Assembly (NCBI GenBank): GCA_020161845.1
Contig: JAIUNK010000004.1
Span: forward strand, 62,001-126,000
From: Actinomycetota bacterium
GTDB lineage: Bacteria; Actinomycetota; Actinomycetes; Actinomycetales; Dermatophilaceae
Direction of reading: 5' to 3'
Length of the DNA: 64,000 bases
Notes under the pieces: model-generated
Databases searched by the model: none
Seen by the model: the letters and a program-made list of their open reading frames with translations, nothing else
What the model was told of the DNA's origin: nothing
Shown here: positions 8,236 to 18,097 of the stretch, piece by piece
Position numbering within the stretch: the first letter of the stretch is position 1
How the letters are laid out: every line of letters begins with the position of its first letter
Position numbers and translations under genes: made by a program

Positions 8236-9381
8236 TCAGGATTCGATGGCCGGGTAGCCCATCTCGTCCAGGGCCGCCCCGAGCCGGGCCACGCAACCGT
8301 CCACGTCGGCCCACTTGTCCAGACCGAACAGTCCGAGCCGGAAGGTCGAGAAGTCGGCGGGCTCGCCGCACATCAGCGGTACGCCGGCGGCGGCCTGCAC
8401 CCCGACCGTCGCGAACTTGGCCCCCGTCTTCATCTGCGGGTCGTCGGTGTAGCAGACCACCACCCCGGGCGCCTCGAACCCCGGCGCCGCGACCGAGGCG
8501 AACCCTCGTGCGGCGAGCAACTCGCGCACCCGGGTGCCCAGCTCCCACTGCTCCTTCGCCAACACGTCGAGCCCCTTCTCGCGGGCCTCCCGCATCACGA
8601 GCGCGTTCTTGGCCAGGGCGTCGGTGGGCATCGTCGCGTGATAGGCGTGCTTGCCCTCGACGTACCCCTCGGCGATCGGCACCCACTTGCGCAGGTCCAT
8701 CGCGAAGCTGTCGCTCGTGGTCTCGTCCAGGACCGCCCGCGCGCGCTCACCGAGCATGACGAAGGCGCCGCACGGGGACCCACTCCAGCCCTTCTGCGGG
8801 GCGGTCACCAGGATGTCGATGCCCAACTCGCGCATGTCGGCCCAGACCGTGCCCGCGGCGATGCAGTCGAGCACGAACAGGCCGCCCACCTCGTGGGTGG
8901 CCGCGGACAGCGCCGCGAGATAGTCGTCGGGAAGGATGATCCCGGAGGCGGTCTCGACATGCGGGGCGAACACCAGGTCCGGCCGATTCGCCCGGATCGC
9001 CGCGACGACCTCCTCGATCGGGGCCGGCGCGAACGGCGCCGTAGGCCCCTCGCCGACCTGGCGCGCCGTGCACACGGTCACCTCGCTGGCCATGCCGCCC
9101 ATCTCCAGGATCTGCGACCATCGGTACGAGAAGAACCCGTTGCGGACCACCAGGCACTTCTTGCCGCGGGCGAACTGGCGGACCACGGCCTCCATGCCGG
9201 TGGTGCCGCTGCCCGGGACGATGCCGACGGTGTGCGCGCCGTACGCCTCCTTGAGGATCGCGATGATCTCCTGCATCACGCCGATGAACTTCTTCGACAT
9301 GTGGTTGAGCGCTCGATCGGTGTAGACCACCGAGAACTCCAGCAGGCCATCAGGGTCGATGTCGGGACGCAGCGCAGTCAT
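8236..9381 (-). CDS. Class V PLP-dependent aminotransferase
   Basis: A 381-residue aminotransferase of the class V fold (alanine-glyoxylate / serine-glyoxylate / 2-aminoethylphosphonate type). The phosphate-binding GSGTTGMEAVVRQF is near residues 58-71, the cofactor Asp lies in FVLDCIAAGTVW and the Schiff-base Lys is in TAPQKGWSGSP, near residue 195. The substrate cannot be fixed from the sequence; an alanine or serine-glyoxylate reaction is plausible. It is tail-to-tail with thrE and divergent from ppc, with about 85 bases in between holding both promoters. Confidence 0.85.
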   Translation of the reverse strand: MTALRPDIDPDGLLEFSVVYTDRALNHMSKKFIGVMQEIIAILKEAYGAHTVGIVPGSGTTGMEAVVRQFARGKKCLVVRNGFFSYRWSQILEMGGMASEVTVCTARQVGEGPTAPFAPAPIEEVVAAIRANRPDLVFAPHVETASGIILPDDYLAALSAATHEVGGLFVLDCIAAGTVWADMRELGIDILVTAPQKGWSGSPCGAFVMLGERARAVLDETTSDSFAMDLRKWVPIAEGYVEGKHAYHATMPTDALAKNALVMREAREKGLDVLAKEQWELGTRVRELLAARGFASVAAPGFEAPGVVVCYTDDPQMKTGAKFATVGVQAAAGVPLMCGEPADFSTFRLGLFGLDKWADVDGCVARLGAALDEMGYPAIES

Positions 9382-9465
9382 GGGGCCAATCTAGTCGGGC
9401 GCTCCGCGGGGCCGTGGGCCGATGGCGGGGCCGACCCGCCGGTGCCCGGTTCCTAAGCTGGCACC

Positions 9466-12219
9466 ATGACCGCCGAGGGCACCCCAGCCGAGCCGACCGA
9501 CGCTGATCCGCACCGTGTTTCATCGCCCGAGGGAGCCGTGCCGCCGAGCGTCGCGGCGGATCTGGCCCTGCTCACCGAACTGCACGCACGGGTGCTGCGG
9601 GAATCGGGCCAGGCCGAGCTGCTCGACGTGATGAGCGCGCTGGTCGAGGCGGCCGGGCGGCGCTCGGACGCCGCCGCGTACGCCCGGGCCGACCAGCTGG
9701 TCCGCACCCTCGACGACACCACGGCCGCCGCGCTGGCCCGGGCCGTCACCGTGCACCTGCATCTGACCAATCTCGCCGATGAGCGGCTGCGGGCCCGGTC
9801 GCTGCGCGCCGAGACGGTGGACTTCGGCACCGGTCTGGAGGAAGGCGCGGTTGCGGCGGCCATCGGCGAGATCGGCCCGTCCGCGGCGGCGCGGATCGCC
9901 GGCCTGCGCATCCATCCCGTCCTCACGGCCCACCCCACCGAGGCCCGCCGTCGGGCCGTGTCGACGGCGCTGGCCCGGATCAGCGAGCAGCTGGACCGGT
10001 ACGACGACCCGTGGTCCGGGGCGCTGGAACGCGACTTCGCGCGCCGCCGGATGCTGGAGGACATCGACATCCTGCAGCGCACCTCCACGCTGCGGCGGAC
10101 CCGCCCGGAGCCCGCCGACGAGGTCAAGACGATCCTGACGGTCTTCGACCAGACCCTGATGCGCGCCGTGCCGCGCCTGTATCGCGCGGTGCACCACGGA
10201 CTCGGCGGCGGGACCGAGGCGCTGCCGCCGGCGTTCGTGCGGTTCGGCAGCTGGGTCGGCGGGGACCGCGACGGCAACCCCTACGTCACCGCCGAGGTCA
10301 CCCGCGCCACCATGGCCGCCCAGGCCGCGCACGCCCTCGCCGCCCTGGCCCGGATCGCCGATCGGATCGCCCGGACACTCACGATGGACGAGGTCAGCAC
10401 GCCGCCCTCGGATGCCCTCGTCGAGGCCCTGGCCAACGACGCGGTGCGGCTCAGTGAGGAGATGGCCCGGATCGTCAAGGACTCCCCGGGCGAACCGCAC
10501 CGGCAGAAGATGCTGGTCATCGTGGCGCGGCTGGAGCTGACCCGCGCGGAGCGGGCCGGCTTCGCCTACCCCGGGCCGGATCAGCTGCTGGCCGACCTGC
10601 GCATGGTGCAGGACAGCCTGACCGCGGCCGGGGACGCCCGGGCAGCGGAGGGGGAACTGCAGCAGCTCATCTGGCTGGTGGAGACCTTCGGCTTCCACCT
10701 GGCCGAGCTCGAGGTGCGGCAACACAGCGCGGTCCACGAGGCCGCCCTGGTCGAGCTGCTCAGCGGCGTCGAGGACGTGGCCGACCCGGTCGCCGCGGCT
10801 CGTGACGCGGCCTACCTGGATCGCCTCGCCACCGCCGGGTGGCCCGCCGGCGTCGCGGGGCGGCACGCCGCCGAGGTCGGCGAGCGCACCGCGGAGGTGC
10901 TGGACACGCTGCGGGTGATGGCCTTCCTGCAGGAACGGTGGGGGCCGCGCTCGTGTGGCCGCTACATCGTCAGCTTCAGCCAGAGCGCCGCCCACCTGGC
11001 CGCGGTACGGGCGCTCGCCCGCCTGGCGCTCGGCGACCGACCGCTGCGCCTGGACGTCGTGCCGCTCTTCGAGACCGGTGCGGACCTGGAGAAGTCCCGG
11101 GACACCCTGACGGACTGGTTCGCGCTGGCCTCCACCCAGGCCTGGCTGAAGACCACCGAGGGTGCCGTCGAGATCATGCTGGGCTATTCCGACTCGGCCA
11201 AGGACGTCGGCCCCGCCAGCGCGACGCTCACCTTGGATGCGGCCCAGCAACGACTGGTCGCGTGGGCGCAGCGACACGACGTACGGCTCACGCTCTTCCA
11301 CGGCCGCGGCGGCTCCCTGGGCCGCGGCGGCGGGCCGCTGCACCGCGCGATCCTGGCCCAGCCCACCGGCTCGGTCGACGGCCGGTTCAAGGTCACCGAG
11401 CAGGGCGAGGTGGTCGCGGCCCGGTACGGCGACGTGCTGGTCGGCCAGCGTCACCTGGAACGGCTCACCAGCGCCGTGCTGCTCACCGACGAGGCGGAGC
11501 GGGCGCGGTTGCGGGGCAAGAGCGGTCGGGCGTACGCCGAGTTGGGTGCGGTGATCGACGCCGCGTCGCGCACGGCCTATCGGCAGCTGGTCACCGCCCC
11601 TGGCATCGCCGATCTGCTGGCCCAGGCCAGCCCGCTGGACGAGCTGGGCGAGCTGCGGCTGGGCTCGCGCCCGTCGCGGCGCAGCGGCGTCGAGTCCGGG
11701 CGTTCGCTGGCGGATCTGCGGGCCATTCCGTGGGTGTTCGCGTGGGCGCAGGCGCGGGTGAACGTGCCGGGGTGGTACGGGCTGGGGACCGGGCTGGCCG
11801 CCGTCGGGGACGTCGCGCGGCTGCGGGCGGCGTACCGGGAGTGGCCGCTGTTCGCCGCCCTGATCGACGTGGCCGAGATGAGCCTGGCCAAGGCCGACCC
11901 GGCGCTCGGGCGGGCGTTCCTGGAGCTGGGTGACGCCCCGGACCTGGTCGAACGGATCATGGCCGAGCACGATCTGACCCGGCACTGGGTGCTTGCCGTG
12001 CTCGACCAACGCGAGCTGCTGGACCGCAAGCCGCACCTCCGGGCGGCCATCGAGATGCGCCGGCCCTACATCGACGCCTTGTCGCACATGCAGATCCGCG
12101 CCCTGCGGATGCTGCACGGCCAGGCGGCGGCCGCCGACGAGGCGCTGGCCGCGCGCTGGCGGACCGTCGTGCTGCTCACCATGAACGGCGCCGCGGCCGG
12201 ACTGCAGAACACCGGCTGA
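9466..12219 (+). CDS. ppc: Phosphoenolpyruvate carboxylase
   Basis: A 917-residue PEP carboxylase that makes oxaloacetate from PEP and bicarbonate, an anaplerotic step. Diagnostic motifs are present in order: LTAHPTEARRR near residue 152 with the catalytic His, FGSWVGGDRDGNP near 258, FHGRGGSLGRGGGP near 612 (active-site loop), the LGSRPSRR motif, RAIPWVFAWAQ near 746, and the conserved C-terminal QNTG. Length is normal. The 3' end overlaps the convergent radical SAM gene by 154 bases, which is unusual and probably reflects loss of the neighbour's own stop codon. Confidence 0.97.
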   Translation: MTAEGTPAEPTDADPHRVSSPEGAVPPSVAADLALLTELHARVLRESGQAELLDVMSALVEAAGRRSDAAAYARADQLVRTLDDTTAAALARAVTVHLHLTNLADERLRARSLRAETVDFGTGLEEGAVAAAIGEIGPSAAARIAGLRIHPVLTAHPTEARRRAVSTALARISEQLDRYDDPWSGALERDFARRRMLEDIDILQRTSTLRRTRPEPADEVKTILTVFDQTLMRAVPRLYRAVHHGLGGGTEALPPAFVRFGSWVGGDRDGNPYVTAEVTRATMAAQAAHALAALARIADRIARTLTMDEVSTPPSDALVEALANDAVRLSEEMARIVKDSPGEPHRQKMLVIVARLELTRAERAGFAYPGPDQLLADLRMVQDSLTAAGDARAAEGELQQLIWLVETFGFHLAELEVRQHSAVHEAALVELLSGVEDVADPVAAARDAAYLDRLATAGWPAGVAGRHAAEVGERTAEVLDTLRVMAFLQERWGPRSCGRYIVSFSQSAAHLAAVRALARLALGDRPLRLDVVPLFETGADLEKSRDTLTDWFALASTQAWLKTTEGAVEIMLGYSDSAKDVGPASATLTLDAAQQRLVAWAQRHDVRLTLFHGRGGSLGRGGGPLHRAILAQPTGSVDGRFKVTEQGEVVAARYGDVLVGQRHLERLTSAVLLTDEAERARLRGKSGRAYAELGAVIDAASRTAYRQLVTAPGIADLLAQASPLDELGELRLGSRPSRRSGVESGRSLADLRAIPWVFAWAQARVNVPGWYGLGTGLAAVGDVARLRAAYREWPLFAALIDVAEMSLAKADPALGRAFLELGDAPDLVERIMAEHDLTRHWVLAVLDQRELLDRKPHLRAAIEMRRPYIDALSHMQIRALRMLHGQAAAADEALAARWRTVVLLTMNGAAAGLQNTG

Positions 12220-13391
12220 ACCGACAGCGGGCGCTCCAGCAGGGCGGAGGCGAGTCGCCAGGTCAGGCCGCCGCTGCTTGAGGCGGGCGCGGCCCAGCCG
12301 GCCCGCCCGCCCTCCCTGGCGTGCTCGGCCAACAGCTGCGCCCACAACGGCTCGATCAACCGATAGGTGACGGCCCGTTCGAGGTCGTGGAACAGGTCGA
12401 GCCCTCGGCCGGTGAGCCCGCGCCGCCCGGCGTACGCCTGCCAGAACGCGTCATAGGCGACGCCCCCGGGGCGGCCGAGGTGCAGCCAGCGCGCCACCGG
12501 GGGCCGCCCCGCGGCGACGGCCGACACATAGGTCTCGACGCCGAAGTGATTGGCGAGAAAGTCCCGGCCGAGGAACGACGCGGCCCCCGCCCCGAGCCCC
12601 ACGAATCGTCGACGCGTGATCGAGCTGTACGAAGGGGAGTCTGGGCGGTTGAACGTCCACACGGACCGGCGTTCATAGCCCCGCTCCCGCGCCAGCCGCG
12701 TCGCCTCGGCGAGGACGTCATGCTCGCGACGCCGCTGATGCCCGCCCTTCCCGAAGGGCGTGAACCCGAAGCGCATGAGGGGGTAGGTCGAGACCTGATG
12801 GACGCCGAGATCCAGGCAGCGCGTGAGGTCCCGCAGGAAGCTCCCCGCGTGACCGTCGTCGTACTCGACGTCGAGGATGAGGTCAGCGTCGACCAGGGCG
12901 AAGCGCTCCAGCGCGGCAGCCAGCGTGGACTCGGCGGCCCGGCCGTCGTGGGGGCGGCGGAGGTGGCGTAGGACGTCGTCCGAGAACGACTGGACTCCGA
13001 CGCTGACCGCGGTGAAGCCGACCTCGCGCAGCGTGTCCAGGAGCCGGCCGGCGGCCGGATCGGGCAGCACCTCGACGGCACGCTCGCCCTGCACCGGCAC
13101 CTCGGCGACGATGGCCGCCAACAGTTCGGGAACGAGGGTCGGGGTGCCGCCCCCGACGTACAACGAGGAGAAGCCGCCCTCCCCGGGCAGCCCCGCCTCG
13201 CGGTAGCCGCGCACCTCGCGCAGGAGGGCCGACGCGTAGCGTTCGGCCTGGCCCGGCCGGGGAATCACCTTGTTGTAGGGGCAGAACGGGCAGATGCTCG
13301 CGCAGAACGGGACGTGGACGTAGGCCCCGGCCGGGGCGTCGAGCAGGGAGCCGACGGCCTCGTAGGTGAGTGTGCGCGTGCGGCGCGCCAT
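12066..13391 (-). CDS. Radical SAM coproporphyrinogen III oxidase-like protein (HemN/HemW family)
   Basis: A 441-residue radical SAM protein. Cys30, Cys34 and Cys37 (CASICPFC) form the CxxxCxxC cluster site after the HVPF segment, and LYVGGGTPT is the SAM-binding glycine motif. Later motifs (GVQSF, the HemN-like YPLMRFG and the SSITRRRFVGLG region) place it in the HemN/HemW group. HemW-type members act in heme trafficking rather than in coproporphyrinogen oxidation; which applies here is unclear. Its last 50 or so codons are antisense to ppc, have an odd Ala/Ser/Cys-rich composition, and probably are not native, so the 3' end may be a read-through extension. Confidence 0.82.
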   Translation of the reverse strand: MARRTRTLTYEAVGSLLDAPAGAYVHVPFCASICPFCPYNKVIPRPGQAERYASALLREVRGYREAGLPGEGGFSSLYVGGGTPTLVPELLAAIVAEVPVQGERAVEVLPDPAAGRLLDTLREVGFTAVSVGVQSFSDDVLRHLRRPHDGRAAESTLAAALERFALVDADLILDVEYDDGHAGSFLRDLTRCLDLGVHQVSTYPLMRFGFTPFGKGGHQRRREHDVLAEATRLARERGYERRSVWTFNRPDSPSYSSITRRRFVGLGAGAASFLGRDFLANHFGVETYVSAVAAGRPPVARWLHLGRPGGVAYDAFWQAYAGRRGLTGRGLDLFHDLERAVTYRLIEPLWAQLLAEHAREGGRAGWAAPASSSGGLTWRLASALLERPLSVQPVFCSPAAAPFMVSSTTVRQRAASASSAAAAWPCSIRRARICMCDKASM

Positions 13392-13488
13392 GGCTACGAC
13401 CTACCCCCGATGGGCGGAATAACCGGAACAACCGGCGCGGGGTCCGGGTGCGGCCCCTGAACCCCGCGCCAGTGATCGGTTGGACGGA

Positions 13489-14883
13489 TCAGAAGTTGAT
13501 CATGTGCCCCGCGATGCCGTGCATGGCCTCCTTGAGGGCCTCACCCAGCGTCGGGTGCGCGAATACGGTGCGGCTGACCTCGTCAGCCGTGAGGTCCCAC
13601 TGCTTGGCGACGTTCGCGGCGGGCAGCAGTTCGGTCACGTCCGGGCCGATCATGTGCACGCCGAGGATCTCGTGGTACTTGGCGTCGGCGACCACCTTGA
13701 CGAACCCGACCCCCTCGCCCAGGCCCTGCGCCTTGCCGTTGGCGGTGAACGGGAAGCTCGCGGTCTTGACCTCGTGGCCGGCGTCCTTGGCCTGCGCCTC
13801 GGAGAGCCCCATCGAGGCGATCTGCGGGTGGCAGTAGGTCGCTCGGGGGATGTTGGCGTAGTCGACCGGCATCGTCTCGGCCCCGGCGATGGTCTCCGCG
13901 GCCACGATGCCCATGGCCTCGGCGACGTGGGCCAGCATCATCTTCGCGGTGCAGTCGCCGATCGCGTAGACGTTGGGGACGTTGGTGCGGCAGTAGTCGT
14001 CGATCTCGATGGCGCCGCGCTCGGTCAGCTGCACGCCGATGTTCTCCAGCCCATATCCCTGCGTGCGCGGCGCGAAGCCGAACGCGGCCAGGAACCGGTC
14101 CGCCTCCAGGACCTGCTGCTCGCCGCCCGCGGCGGGGGAGACGGTGACCTTGACCCCGGACCCGGTGTCCTCGACGTTCTCGACCTTGGTGCCCGTCAGG
14201 ACCTTCACGCCGAGCTTCTTGTAATGCTTGGCCAACTCCTTGGAGACGTCGGCTTCCTCGGTGGGCACCATCCGGTCCAGGAACTCCACAATCGTCACGT
14301 CGACGCCGAAATTGGCCATCACATAGGCGAACTCGACACCGATCGCGCCGGATCCGCCGATGATGACCGACCCCGGCAGGTTCTCGTCGAGGATCTGCTC
14401 CTCGTAGGTGACCACGTTCTTGGACAGCTGAACGCCCATGGTCCGCACGGTCGCACCGGCGGCGATGATGAGGTGGTCGAAGGTGACGGTCTTCTTCTCC
14501 CCGCCATCCGACTCGACCTCCACCGAGGTCGGGCTGGTGATCGTTCCCCAGCCGTCGATCTCGGTGATCTTGTTCTTCTTCATCAGGAAGTGGACGCCCT
14601 TGACGATGCCCGCGCTGACCTGGCGGGAGCGCTTGTGCGTCGGCCCGAAGGACATGGTGGCGTCGCCCTCGATGCCGTATTTGGCCTTCTCGTGGTTGAG
14701 CGTGTGCGCCAGCTCGGCGTTCTTCAGCAGGGCTTTGCTGGGGATGCAGCCCACATTGAGGCAGACCCCACCCCAATACTGCTTCTCCACCACCGCGACT
14801 GATTTGCCGAGCTGCGCAGCCCGGATCGCCGCCACGTAACCGCCCGGGCCGGCGCCCAGGACCACCACATCGAAGTCAGCCAT
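13489..14883 (-). CDS. lpdA: Dihydrolipoyl dehydrogenase (E3)
   Basis: A 464-residue flavoprotein disulfide reductase, the E3 component of 2-oxoacid dehydrogenase complexes. The FAD site [13 protein letters not shown] is at the N-terminus, the redox pair is Cys41 and Cys46 in [16 protein letters not shown], the NAD site is [13 protein letters not shown] near residue 177, and the C-terminal [11 protein letters not shown] segment supplies the catalytic His-Glu. Length is standard. It stands alone, with no E1 or E2 gene in the window, as is common for actinobacterial lpd, and it is divergent from the EamA transporter. Confidence 0.95.
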   Translation of the reverse strand: MADFDVVVLGAGPGGYVAAIRAAQLGKSVAVVEKQYWGGVCLNVGCIPSKALLKNAELAHTLNHEKAKYGIEGDATMSFGPTHKRSRQVSAGIVKGVHFLMKKNKITEIDGWGTITSPTSVEVESDGGEKKTVTFDHLIIAAGATVRTMGVQLSKNVVTYEEQILDENLPGSVIIGGSGAIGVEFAYVMANFGVDVTIVEFLDRMVPTEEADVSKELAKHYKKLGVKVLTGTKVENVEDTGSGVKVTVSPAAGGEQQVLEADRFLAAFGFAPRTQGYGLENIGVQLTERGAIEIDDYCRTNVPNVYAIGDCTAKMMLAHVAEAMGIVAAETIAGAETMPVDYANIPRATYCHPQIASMGLSEAQAKDAGHEVKTASFPFTANGKAQGLGEGVGFVKVVADAKYHEILGVHMIGPDVTELLPAANVAKQWDLTADEVSRTVFAHPTLGEALKEAMHGIAGHMINF

Positions 14884-14999
14884 GACGGCAGCCTATCGGG
14901 GCATCCCCCGAGCTGGCGCGACGTCGTCGCAAGCTCCGTTTCGCGTGCCGGGCACGGCCACCCGTCGGGAAGCGTCCGGCCCGCTTGATAGAAGAGACC

Positions 15000-15956
15000 A
15001 TGCTCACCGCACGCGTCCGCGCCCACCTGATGCTCCTGCTCGGGGCGGCGATCTGGGGATTCGCCTTCGTCGCCCAGGTCGTCGGCGCCGAGCACACCGG
15101 GCCGCTGACGTTCAACGGGGTCCGCTTCGCCCTGGGTGCGCTCGCCCTGGTGCCGCTGCTCGCCTGGCTCGATCGCAGCCGCGGCCGGTCGGCGGCGCAG
15201 CGGCGGGTGGCCTGGCGGCGGACGAGGGTGCCGGGCGTGCTGGCGGGGATCGTCCTGTTCGTCGCCGCCTGGTTCCAGCAGGCCGGGCTCGAACTCACCA
15301 CCGCCGGCAAGGGCAGCTTCATCACCGGCCTCTACATCGTCCTCGTCCCGGTCGCCGGCGTGCTCCTGGGCCACCGCACGAGCCGGACCACCTGGGCCGG
15401 GGTGGCGCTCGCGCTCGTCGGGTTGTTCCTGTTGTGCGTCACCGACGCGTTCACCATCGCGACCGGCGACGCTCTCGTGCTCGCCTGCGCGGTCTTCTTC
15501 ACCGGGCACATCCTGCTGATCGACGCGTTCGCGCGGCTCGACGCGTTGCGGTTGTCGATCACCCAGTTCGGCACGTGTGCCGGGCTCAACCTCGCCGCGG
15601 CGGCGGTCGTGGAGCCGGTGCCGTACGCCGGGGTCGGCGCGGCACTGCTGCCCATCCTGTACGGCGGCGTGTTGTCGGTCGGCGTCGGCTACACCCTGCA
15701 GGTGTTCGGCCAGCGCGACGCGTTGCCGGCGCACGCCGCGCTGATCATGTCGATGGAGTCGGTGTTCGGGGTGGTGGGGGGCGCGATGCTGCTGGGGGAG
15801 TCGATGACGGGACGGATGTACGCCGGGTGCGGGCTGATGCTCGGCGGCATCGTGCTCGCCCAACTGGGCACGCCGGCGGGCGGGGCCCCGGTGCCCTCCG
15901 CCGAACCGACCGTGCTGCCGCCACCGGCCCCCGACGTACGGCTGGACCGTTCGTGA
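15000..15956 (+). CDS. EamA/DMT-family permease
   Basis: A 318-residue drug/metabolite transporter with ten hydrophobic helices in two EamA repeats: GAAIWGFAFVAQVVG opens the first and the second ends with the GGAMLLGESMTGRMY and GGIVLAQLG helices. The ATG at 15000 is preceded by an AGAAGAG ribosome binding site, so I prefer it over the TTG five codons upstream. The substrate is unknown; members export amino acids or metabolites. A perfect palindrome begins at the last base of the stop codon. Confidence 0.88.
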   Translation: MLTARVRAHLMLLLGAAIWGFAFVAQVVGAEHTGPLTFNGVRFALGALALVPLLAWLDRSRGRSAAQRRVAWRRTRVPGVLAGIVLFVAAWFQQAGLELTTAGKGSFITGLYIVLVPVAGVLLGHRTSRTTWAGVALALVGLFLLCVTDAFTIATGDALVLACAVFFTGHILLIDAFARLDALRLSITQFGTCAGLNLAAAAVVEPVPYAGVGAALLPILYGGVLSVGVGYTLQVFGQRDALPAHAALIMSMESVFGVVGGAMLLGESMTGRMYAGCGLMLGGIVLAQLGTPAGGAPVPSAEPTVLPPPAPDVRLDRS

Positions 15957-15993
15957 CCTGCACGTTTAGCACCATGGTGCTAAACGTGCAGGT
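15956..15993. repeat. 38-bp perfect palindrome, copy 1
   Basis: Left arm ACCTGCACGTTTAGCACCA is followed directly by its exact reverse complement, so the centre is CCATGG. It starts at the last base of the EamA stop codon. A second copy lies at 61001-61038 with one base different in each arm. Flanks are also alike in both copies: GACCGTTCGT before and GTGAGCGGTCG after. It could fold as a cruciform or RNA hairpin and end transcription, but no U-run follows. A dispersed repeat of the REP/terminator type is my best reading. Confidence 0.85.
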
Positions 15994-16091
15994 GGTGAGC
16001 GGTCGCCAGGGCGCGGAGCGCGCGCGCTTCGTGAGACATCCCACGCGACGCATCGCCGGCCGGTCAGGCGCTGTTCGGGCAGGATGCGCCC

Positions 16092-17144
16092 ATGGCGAAG
16101 GTGATGAGCGGGAACTACTTCGAGGACTTCGAGATCGGCCAGCGGTTGCGGCACGCGACGCCGCGGACGGTCACCGATGGGGATGTGGCGCTGTATCAGG
16201 CGCTGTATGGCTCACGCTTCGCCGTGACGTCCGGGGCGACCTTCACCGCAGCGTGCGGTATGGAGCGGATGCCGCTGGACTCCCTGCTCGTCTTCCACAT
16301 CGTGTTCGGCAAGACCGTGCCGGATGTGTCGATCAACGCCGTGGCCAACCTCGGCTATGCCGGTGGCGTGTTCGGGGTGCCGGTCTTCCCCGGCGACACG
16401 ATCACCGCGACGTCCGAGGTCATCGGTCTCAAGGAGAATTCGAACGGCAAGACGGGGGTCGTCTACGTCCATTCGGTCGGGGTCAACCAGCGCGACGAGG
16501 TCGTGCTCGACTACAACCGCTGGGTCATGGTCAACAAGCGCGACCAGGCCACCCCGGCTCCCGACCCGGTGGTGCCGAAGCTGCCCACCTCGGTGCCGGT
16601 CGATCAGCTGCAGGTGCCGTGGAGCCTGGGCGGGCACGCTTACGACACCGCGTTGTCCGGCTCGCCGTATCTGTGGGACGACTACGAGGTCGGCGAGAAG
16701 ATCGACCACGTGGACGGCAACACCATCGAGGAGGCCGACCACATGATGGCGACCCGCCTCTACCAGAACACCGCCAAGGTGCACTTCAACCAGCACACCG
16801 AGGGCCAGGGCCGCAACGGCCGGCGCATCGTCTACGGCGGCAACATCATCTCCTTCGCGCGGGCGCTGTCCTTCAACGGCCTCGGCAACGCCCTGTCGAT
16901 CGCGGCGATCAACGGTGGCTCGCACACCAACCCCACCTTCGCGGGGCACACGGTCTACGCCTGGTCGGAGGTGCTGGAGAAGTCCGCGATTCCGGGCCAT
17001 GACGACATCGGGGCCCTCAGGCTGCGCACCGTCGCGACGAAGGATCAGCCGTGTGCGGACTTCCCTTACCGCGGTGAAGATGGCAAATACCTGCCCAGCG
17101 TGGTCCTGGACTTCGACTACACGGTGCTGATGCCGCGTCGCTGA
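16092..17144 (+). CDS. MaoC-like double hot-dog hydratase (mesaconyl-CoA hydratase-like)
   Basis: A 350-residue protein with two MaoC/hot-dog domains, about residues 8-165 and 190-345, opening with YFEDFEIGQRLRHATPRTVTDGD and the second with YLWDDYEVGEKIDHVDGNTI. The double-domain architecture and length fit the mesaconyl-CoA (2-methylfumaryl-CoA) hydratase group, which hydrates C4-branched enoyl-CoA esters. No other ethylmalonyl-CoA pathway gene lies nearby, so the exact substrate is open. The start ATG is preceded by a weak purine run. The upstream 98 bases hold the palindromic repeat. Confidence 0.8.
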   Translation: MAKVMSGNYFEDFEIGQRLRHATPRTVTDGDVALYQALYGSRFAVTSGATFTAACGMERMPLDSLLVFHIVFGKTVPDVSINAVANLGYAGGVFGVPVFPGDTITATSEVIGLKENSNGKTGVVYVHSVGVNQRDEVVLDYNRWVMVNKRDQATPAPDPVVPKLPTSVPVDQLQVPWSLGGHAYDTALSGSPYLWDDYEVGEKIDHVDGNTIEEADHMMATRLYQNTAKVHFNQHTEGQGRNGRRIVYGGNIISFARALSFNGLGNALSIAAINGGSHTNPTFAGHTVYAWSEVLEKSAIPGHDDIGALRLRTVATKDQPCADFPYRGEDGKYLPSVVLDFDYTVLMPRR

Positions 17145-17251
17145 GGCCGCCCCGCTGAACCACGCGCCGGACGCCGATGTCTCGGTGCTGAGACAGCTGC
17201 GTGGCGGAGGGCGTCCCAGCAGGTGGGGGAGGATCCCATAGGCTGGAAGGC

Positions 17252-18097
17252 GTGCTTATCGACCTGCACGCGCACAGCACCGCCAGCGACGGCACGGACA
17301 CCCCGGCCGAGCTGGTCGCTGCCGCGGTGGCGGCCGGCCTGGATGTCGTCGCGATCACCGACCACGACAGCACCGACGGCTGGGCCGACGCGACAGAGGC
17401 GGCGCAGCGACACGGCATCCGGCTGGTGCGGGGCATCGAGCTGTCCTGCGCAGCCGGCGGCATCTCGCTGCATGTCCTGGGATATCTGCACGACCCGACG
17501 TACGAGCCCCTCCTGCGCGAAATGGACCACGCGCGCACCAGCCGCACCGAGCGGGCCCGGCGCATCACGGCGAAGCTGGCCGCTGACGTGCCGATCGACT
17601 ATGCCGACGTGCTCGCGCAGGTGCACCAGGGCGCCACGGTGGGCCGCCCCCATATCGCCGACGCGCTCGTGGCCAACGGGATCGTGCGCGATCGGGACGA
17701 GGCGTTCGCGACCTACCTGTACGACGGGTCGCCGTACTACGCCAGGCATTACGCGCCCAGTGCCGTCGACGGGGTGCGGCTCATCCGGGCGGCCGGCGGC
17801 GTGCCGGTGATGGCCCACCCGTTCGCGGCCAAGCGCGGCCGGATCGTCGCCGACGAGGTCATCGAGGAGATGGCGGCGGCGGGCCTGGTCGGGCTGGAGG
17901 CCCACCATCCCGACCACACCGACCAGCAGGAACGGCACGCTCTCGACCTCGCCCGAGCTTTAGGTCTGCTGGTGACGGGATCCAGCGACTACCACGGCAC
18001 CGGCAAGGTCAACCGGCTGGCCGAGCGCACGACGCCGCAGGGTGTCTTCGAGGCCCTCGTGGGCCGGGAGACGGCGAGTCCCCTGGTGGGCGCGTGA
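17252..18097 (+). CDS. PHP-domain phosphoesterase (nucleoside 3',5'-bisphosphate phosphatase / TrpH-YciV family)
   Basis: A 281-residue PHP-domain protein. Metal ligands are visible as DLHAHSTASDGTDTP at the start, ITDHDSTDGW, the GIELSC segment, LGRPHIA-type RPHIADALV, and the C-terminal SDYHGTGK. Family members remove phosphate from nucleoside 3',5'-bisphosphates or degrade short RNA 5' to 3'. I choose the GTG at 17252, preceded by GGAAGG, because the PHP fold begins directly there. The stop overlaps the MarC start by 4 bp (GTGA), so the two are coupled. Confidence 0.88.
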   Translation: MLIDLHAHSTASDGTDTPAELVAAAVAAGLDVVAITDHDSTDGWADATEAAQRHGIRLVRGIELSCAAGGISLHVLGYLHDPTYEPLLREMDHARTSRTERARRITAKLAADVPIDYADVLAQVHQGATVGRPHIADALVANGIVRDRDEAFATYLYDGSPYYARHYAPSAVDGVRLIRAAGGVPVMAHPFAAKRGRIVADEVIEEMAAAGLVGLEAHHPDHTDQQERHALDLARALGLLVTGSSDYHGTGKVNRLAERTTPQGVFEALVGRETASPLVGA

